Of a stretch of 64,000 bases of DNA, positions 59,272-64,000 are shown piece after piece; position 1 is the stretch's first letter, and the number at the start of each line of letters is the position of its first letter. The translations under genes were made by a program, and so were the position numbers. The DNA is from Epiperipatus broadwayi (taxonomy: Eukaryota; Onychophora; Udeonychophora; Euonychophora; Peripatidae), in assembly GCA_028023455.1 (NCBI GenBank), contig JAQFVV010000013.1, positions 5,334,001 through 5,398,000 of the forward strand, given 5' to 3'. The notes below the pieces were generated by a model. It did no database searches. It saw only the letters and a program-made list of their open reading frames with translations, and was not told the DNA's origin.

Positions 59272-62109
59272 CTATTGTTTCCCTGGATCAGGTGGCACAT
59301 ATGGTTTTAACTGTCTGGCATTGTAAACCCCCTGGAGTCTTTTTCCCTTTAGCAAAAACGCATTGTCATGGCAATCCTTTATTATTTCATATGGCCCACT
59401 GTATAATGGGAAGAATTTCTTGAATTCTTTCTTAGGGGCATTACTAGTTCTTGGTGATCTTAACCAAACTTGATCCCCAACTTTAAAATAGTAATGTTGC
59501 ATCCTACCTCTTTTTATTCGCCTCTGGGCCATCTGCGCTAGCCGCTTTCTGGCCATATCTTGGTCAGTTATTGGGTTAATACACGTTTCATCTTTTGGTA
59601 ATAGTGAAGAGAAAATGGCCTGACATGGCTGCCCATAGTGAAGACGTGTAGGTGCGAAACCCGTTGACTCATTCATTGTATTATTAATGCAGTCCATAAC
59701 ATATGGAAGTTTATCCACCCATTTCCGATGATCTGTAGGTACGCACACCCGAAAGAGTTGACTAATTTCTCTCATAACTCTTTCACATGGGTTGGACTGC
59801 GGGTTTCTAATTGATGTCATACGATGATTTACCTTTTGTTTTTTTGTCCAATTCTTCCACTCTTTTGAGGTGAACGCTGAGCCATGATCTGATAATATGG
59901 TCTCAGGCTTACCTACCTCAGAAAATTGCTTATCCTGTAGGGCCCGAATGGCATTTCGTGAATTTGTGGTTCGCACTGGGTAAATTTGATCGGACTTTGA
60001 AAAAATATCATATGTGACAAGCAAGTATTGAAAGGTCCTAAATTTGGGAAGGGGCCCATAATGATCTATAGCGAGGATTTCATTTGGTCTTGTGGCCATC
60101 ACTGGTTTCATATCTCCTGCATATGATTTATTTGGAAATTTAGTGGCAGCACAGATGATTGTACATTGTCTAATAGTAGTGAGAATCTGATTGTACATTC
60201 CTGGCCAGTAAAACTGACGACGCACTGCCTCTTCTGTCTTTCTTGGTCCGTAGTGCCCAATGATTTGATGAATGTGCCTAAGTAAGGATGGTCTCAGCCT
60301 ATCTGGGACCATAGTTTTCCATGGTGCACTATAGTCCCCAGTTTTGGTCTGTAAAATACCCTCCTTGACCCGAAAGTGAGTGTATTTGCTTTGTAGGTTC
60401 TTGTCCTTACTCTGGGTCTTGGACAACTCCAGAATAATGTGGTGATATTGTATGCCCTGCCAGTATGCAAGATTCCTTAGCTCGGCCTCGGCGGGACTCA
60501 ATGTTTTGGTGACCATAATTTTTAAGGATTGAACGTTTATTTTTGGGTTCTGTATGCTCATTTGTACTGGATGGCGACTTAAGACATCAGCCACCACATT
60601 CTCTGGTCCTGGGCAATATTGGATCTTATACTGAAATTGTTGGAGGACCAAGCTCCATCTAATGAGTCGGTCATTGGTAAGGAAACTCTTATTAAGAAAT
60701 TCCAGACAAGGGTGGTCAGTTATGATGACAACTTCTGATCCCAGAAGGAACTGCCGGAATTTCTGGCATGCCCATACTATGGCAAGAGTTTCTTGCTCAG
60801 TGGTGGTGTAATGCACTTCAGCACCCTTTAAAGCACGACTGCAAAAATATATCACTTGATGTTCACCAGAATCGCCCTTTTGAAACAAAACAGCTCCCAG
60901 CCCTTGTTTGCTGCTGTCAGTTTGTACGTAAAAGGTCCGACTAAAATCAGGGTGGTGCAGCATAACCGCCCGTAGAAAGTTTTCTTTTATGTTTAGTAGT
61001 TCCTGGTCATGGAGTGGGAATGGACCCCACTTTCGGTTTTTTTTTATGAGGTCTATAAGATTCCTAGTTTCCTGGGCAAAGTTTGGATAGAACTTGTGAT
61101 AAAAGTTGCAAAGTCCAAGAAATGATCGGATCTGTTTCCGAGTAGTCGGGGTTGGAAACTTCTCTATGGCTGCAACTTTGTCCGGATGTACCTTGATACC
61201 ATGTTTGTTAATGACATGACCAAGGAAGATTATCTCCCCAATAGCAAAACGGCTTTTCTCTAAATTCACTGTGATATTCTTCATTCTGCATTCATTCAGG
61301 AACATTTCCAAATGTTGTAAGTGTTCCTTCACATCTTCTGAGATGATTACAATGTCATCAACATAGCATACCATCTGTTTTTGTACTTCTTCAGAAAGGA
61401 CCTGCCTCAAACAGCGCATAAGTCCTGCTCCACTATTAATAAGTCCGAAGGGAACCCTTTTAAAAACGTGCGTGTAGCCACCGTACCGAAATGCCGTGTA
61501 TTTCCGGTCCCTTGGATCGAGATTCAATTGCCAGTAACTGGCAGTTAAATCTAATGTTGAAAATACTGTCTTCCCAGCTAATCGCACAAGTACTTCTTGG
61601 ATAGGAGGGGGAGCATCTCTTTCCGGTATAGTGATGCTGTTTAACCTCCGGGCATCCAAGCAGAGCCGCAAGTTTCCATTTTTCTTCTTGACGACGACCA
61701 ATGGGTTGTTATACGGAGATGGGCTGCACTCGACAATATTCCATTCGATCATTTGTTTTATCTGTGCTTCTACTTCATCTTTATACTGAAATGGAATCGG
61801 GTACGTTTTGGACTGGATGTAAGTTTCTTCTTTCACTCTGATTCGGTGGGTATATCCTGTAATCTCGCCTGGCATTGGAGAGAAAATTATGGCATATTTC
61901 TTGAGGATTTTCCGCATTTGTTCGGTATCATCCGGTTCAGTAATGATGGATTCTTCAACCTTTTTGTCAATCATTGAAAGATCAACTGGCTGGATTAGGC
62001 AACTTTCATGGTTTCCTTCTCGGTGGAGTGATGTTTTAAAGTTGATGGTTTCTTTTCCAAATGAGCATCTACCTTTAGGGTAGTCAATAATGCCTTGGTT
62101 TTGAATCAA
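59272..62109 (-). CDS. pol: Ty3/Gypsy Pol: reverse transcriptase, RNase H, integrase
   Basis: 945 open codons with no internal stop; the nominal first codon is TTG in the overlap with the Gag-protease ORF, so this frame is probably not started independently. Domains in order: the end of protease (about 1-30); RT (about 100-300) with LDLTASYWQ, VPFGLINSGAG and active-site YVDD (249-252); RNase H (about 390-510) with VQTDSSKQGLGAVLFQ, TTTEQETLA, ITDHP and ADVLSRH; integrase with an HHCC finger (H614, H619, C649, C653), the DDE core Asp682, Asp741, Glu776 (AIDHYG, LSDHGSAF, NPCERVMRE) and a C-terminal SH3-like segment (VGDQVWLRSP, YSGPYEI). The spacing C649-C653 is CX3C rather than the usual CX2C. 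It copies the element's RNA and inserts the DNA. Confidence 0.95.
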   Translation of the reverse strand: MIQNQGIIDYPKGRCSFGKETINFKTSLHREGNHESCLIQPVDLSMIDKKVEESIITEPDDTEQMRKILKKYAIIFSPMPGEITGYTHRIRVKEETYIQSKTYPIPFQYKDEVEAQIKQMIEWNIVECSPSPYNNPLVVVKKKNGNLRLCLDARRLNSITIPERDAPPPIQEVLVRLAGKTVFSTLDLTASYWQLNLDPRDRKYTAFRYGGYTHVFKRVPFGLINSGAGLMRCLRQVLSEEVQKQMVCYVDDIVIISEDVKEHLQHLEMFLNECRMKNITVNLEKSRFAIGEIIFLGHVINKHGIKVHPDKVAAIEKFPTPTTRKQIRSFLGLCNFYHKFYPNFAQETRNLIDLIKKNRKWGPFPLHDQELLNIKENFLRAVMLHHPDFSRTFYVQTDSSKQGLGAVLFQKGDSGEHQVIYFCSRALKGAEVHYTTTEQETLAIVWACQKFRQFLLGSEVVIITDHPCLEFLNKSFLTNDRLIRWSLVLQQFQYKIQYCPGPENVVADVLSRHPVQMSIQNPKINVQSLKIMVTKTLSPAEAELRNLAYWQGIQYHHIILELSKTQSKDKNLQSKYTHFRVKEGILQTKTGDYSAPWKTMVPDRLRPSLLRHIHQIIGHYGPRKTEEAVRRQFYWPGMYNQILTTIRQCTIICAATKFPNKSYAGDMKPVMATRPNEILAIDHYGPLPKFRTFQYLLVTYDIFSKSDQIYPVRTTNSRNAIRALQDKQFSEVGKPETILSDHGSAFTSKEWKNWTKKQKVNHRMTSIRNPQSNPCERVMREISQLFRVCVPTDHRKWVDKLPYVMDCINNTMNESTGFAPTRLHYGQPCQAIFSSLLPKDETCINPITDQDMARKRLAQMAQRRIKRGRMQHYYFKVGDQVWLRSPRTSNAPKKEFKKFFPLYSGPYEIIKDCHDNAFLLKGKRLQGVYNARQLKPYVPPDPGKQ

Positions 62110-63029
62110 AAGTCGGAACCCAATACTACATCATATATGAGCCCTGTCATAATAAGAAAGGTATGTCCTACTAGCCTTCTGTTGATTTCAACCTCCAACC
62201 ACACTTGATGGTTTTCACTTGACACCTTTTTCCCATTAGCCAAGGTCATTTGGATCGGACGGGTTGGGAGTTGCATTATCTCGCGTCTCTTTTTCAAGCT
62301 TCCGATCCATGCCGCAGATACAATGGATGCTTGACTGCCCGAGTCAATCAAGGCTGATACTCTGCTCTCCTCTACATTTATTTCGATAATGGGACACAAA
62401 TGAGTTATCTGATGTCCCTCATTATCTTTCTCAGAGATTAGGTTAGTCATTTGACTAATGATTGGGGCTGGAGGGTCTTTTCCGTAACTTGGGTCTGAAG
62501 ATCTAAAATGTTTATCCACTTCTTCTAAGAAATTCATCATTTCGTGGATAGTACTAATCTGACTACCAATCATAAGTTTCCGAATTTCTCGTGGCATGTT
62601 GTGTCCTATCATACGTACAATTCGAGACTCTGGAAAGTTAAAACTAGACACTGAGCAAAATTTGGCTGACTGTTGTAAAAAAAATCGGTCGTAGGTAGTC
62701 CCCTTATTTACTGAAAACTGTTCATTAATGAGGTCACGCAACAAGTTTTCTTGCTTCTCTTCACTCCAGAATGTTTTTAGAAGCTTGTGACAATATTGTT
62801 CAAAGGTGTCCGGCTTCTTCTCTATCGTGCCCCACCAGTCTTTGGCCACGGCTTTCAAATGGTAACGAGCAATTATTATTTGTTGAACATTATCCAGAGT
62901 TTCTATTGCAAAAGCATCGGCTAAACTGTCTATATGTGGCTGAGGATCTTCCCAGCATTCCCCATAAAAATCTATGATTTGAATCAACGGGTATTGAAAG
63001 GTCATTGAACTTTCCAGTGGCTTTCCCAT
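62106..63029 (-). CDS. gag: Ty3/Gypsy Gag and aspartic protease
   Basis: The ORF is open from 63083, but that first codon is TTG; the first ATG is at 63027-63029 (MGKPLESSM), giving 307 residues. The Gag capsid-like region (retrotransposon Gag type, about the first 180 residues) has KDWWGTIEKKPDTFEQYCHK and YDRFFLQQSAKFC; no CCHC zinc knuckle follows. A retropepsin-like protease is fused behind it with catalytic ALIDSGSQASIV (Asp-Ser-Gly) and ends VVLGSDF at a TGA. The last bases of this ORF overlap the first bases of the Pol frame (TTGA), which lies in the -1 frame. The protease domain is thus divided between the two frames. Gag would form the particle and the protease would process it. Confidence 0.88.
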   Translation of the reverse strand: MGKPLESSMTFQYPLIQIIDFYGECWEDPQPHIDSLADAFAIETLDNVQQIIIARYHLKAVAKDWWGTIEKKPDTFEQYCHKLLKTFWSEEKQENLLRDLINEQFSVNKGTTYDRFFLQQSAKFCSVSSFNFPESRIVRMIGHNMPREIRKLMIGSQISTIHEMMNFLEEVDKHFRSSDPSYGKDPPAPIISQMTNLISEKDNEGHQITHLCPIIEINVEESRVSALIDSGSQASIVSAAWIGSLKKRREIMQLPTRPIQMTLANGKKVSSENHQVWLEVEINRRLVGHTFLIMTGLIYDVVLGSDF

Positions 63030-64000
63030 TTTTGAACATAAGAAACTAATATAATAAACAATATAATAAACACTGCAGATCAACTTATAGTACTCTCTGT
63101 ATGCTTAAAAATATTTTTTTCTTCAGTAATTTTAACTAGGTCTCTGACTACAGGTCCATTGTCCTAATCTTCACTAGCTGCTTCATATTATTTCCCCAAT
63201 CTATGTACTCTGCCTTTTTTTTAGTTTACCTATGTTTTCTTGGTTAGCTCTTTATTTTAACTGTTTGAGTGAGACATGTATTCAAAAATATAAAAAAAAA
63301 CATTATTTACTTTCCCTTTGTTCAACTGTTCTGTTCTCCCATGTCTGAAAAAAAAAAAAACTATACAGTGATATACAAATATTATGTATTAGCAGTTACA
63401 ACAAATCATTCTGTATTGAACACACTTGGTTTTTTTTTATTATGGCGATTGACCCACTACTGTGCTGACAATCAAATTTGCTGACAAATTTATTTATATG
63501 GGCGCCAGTGAGCAAAATGAGATCAATAGGGCATGTGATATAACCCATTGACCCCCAAACCACATATGATAGACTTAACCTTTAATAAAACAATTGAATT
63601 GATGATGAGTAATATTATTTAATAACAGCTAACACGTTCATGACCTGAGTTTAAATATAGGAGTTCACTACTTCATTTTTACTAAGCATGAGGCTTTAAC
63701 ACCAAAAAAATGTCAAAATTAATATTACAAGAACTTTTATTGGAGATATTATTCTAAATCTTGCTAGCATGAAAGCGTGCAAACCATTTAAGCATTTTGC
63801 CAACTGCATCTGGCTGCTTGGTGTACACAAAGGGTCTTCACCTGCTTTGAGGCTACTAAAAATACGGAGCGAACATTTAATATATATGCTAGCAAGCAAT
63901 ACTTTGAAATTAAGACTTTTATGATATCATATTGGATATTTTTAATTATAACAACTGAGATAAACATCATTAATTTTGACACAGAAAACATTTCATTTAT
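63030..64000. other. Gypsy 5' leader and flank
   Basis: Upstream of Gag on the minus strand. Bases 63030-63490 would be the untranslated leader if the primer site is right, and 63508 onward the 5' LTR, which may run past the window end. Short ORFs here show no domain. No direct repeat of this sequence occurs downstream of Pol within 58000-59271. Confidence 0.4.
63490..63507 (-). other. Possible primer binding site of the Gypsy element
   Basis: On the minus strand TGGCGCCCA (complement of 63499-63507) matches the 3' end of lysine-type tRNA used as primer by many Gypsy elements for nine bases. It follows ...TTGCTCA, which could be the CA end of a 5' LTR, by one base. It lies about 470 bp before the Gag ATG. 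The matching LTR was not confirmed. Confidence 0.4.

Noticed and set aside
62100-62109. Independent translation start of Pol at 62109
   Set aside because: The codon is TTG and lies inside the protease end; reading from Gag-protease with a frame change is more plausible than initiation there.
63030-63083. Gag start at 63083
   Set aside because: The first codon there is TTG and the extra 18 residues look hydrophobic and unlike Gag; the ATG at 63027-63029 is preferred.

Overview
The window is very AT-rich, intron-dense nuclear DNA from a ciliated animal. The one host gene is IFT80, an intraflagellar transport WD-repeat protein. Six of its coding exons lie on the minus strand at about 48.1, 31.6, 25.7, 17.5, 2.4 and 0.4 kb. 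They are separated by introns of about 1.8 to 16.4 kb, and the gene is cut at both ends. The repeat content (head-to-head repeat arrays, RTE/craniofacial-like LINEs, Tigger, hAT, Gypsy) fits a lophotrochozoan, perhaps a cephalopod mollusc. That placement is an inference; no species can be fixed from this window.

Layout. 0.4-48.1 kb is IFT80 exons and introns. Nearly everything recognisable in the introns is transposon-derived: decayed LINE reverse transcriptases (5.0-7.0, 26.6-27.0 and 37.9-39.5 kb), a LINE C-terminal zinc-knuckle fragment (10.2-10.6 kb), a Tigger-type C-terminal fragment (19.4-19.8 kb), and a duplicated block of about 1.9 kb (7.8-10.2 and 13.1-14.9 kb). There are also large foldback repeats (4.4-5.0, 7.9-8.45 and 46.7-47.0 kb), small MITEs (12.7 and 27.2 kb), and a repeat of about 425 bp arranged in tandem and then inverted arrays (22.6-23.6, 29.1-30.6 and 36.9-37.3 kb). 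Three terminal-inverted-repeat elements (15.0-16.3, 20.35-21.56 and 44.26-44.58 kb) share a GGT(A) terminus and a subterminal GGCGCTGTTT-like motif, although the rest of their ends have diverged.

48.1-54.7 kb is upstream of the last IFT80 exon seen (intron or 5' flank) and holds a decayed hAT transposase with a BED-like finger. 54.76-56.4 kb is a 3'-truncated LINE with an intact endonuclease domain. 56.4-59.2 kb is non-coding with two hairpins. 59.27-63.03 kb, minus strand, is a nearly intact Ty3/Gypsy element: a Gag-protease ORF, then a 945-residue reverse transcriptase/RNase H/integrase ORF. The two are split by a single-base frame change at the end of the protease.

The most unusual observations are the three related TIR elements, whose ends carry CTCF-like motifs, a telomere-like tract inside one of them, and the protease/pol frame break in the otherwise open Gypsy element. 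All identifications come from reading sequence and motifs by eye; none was confirmed by a database search.
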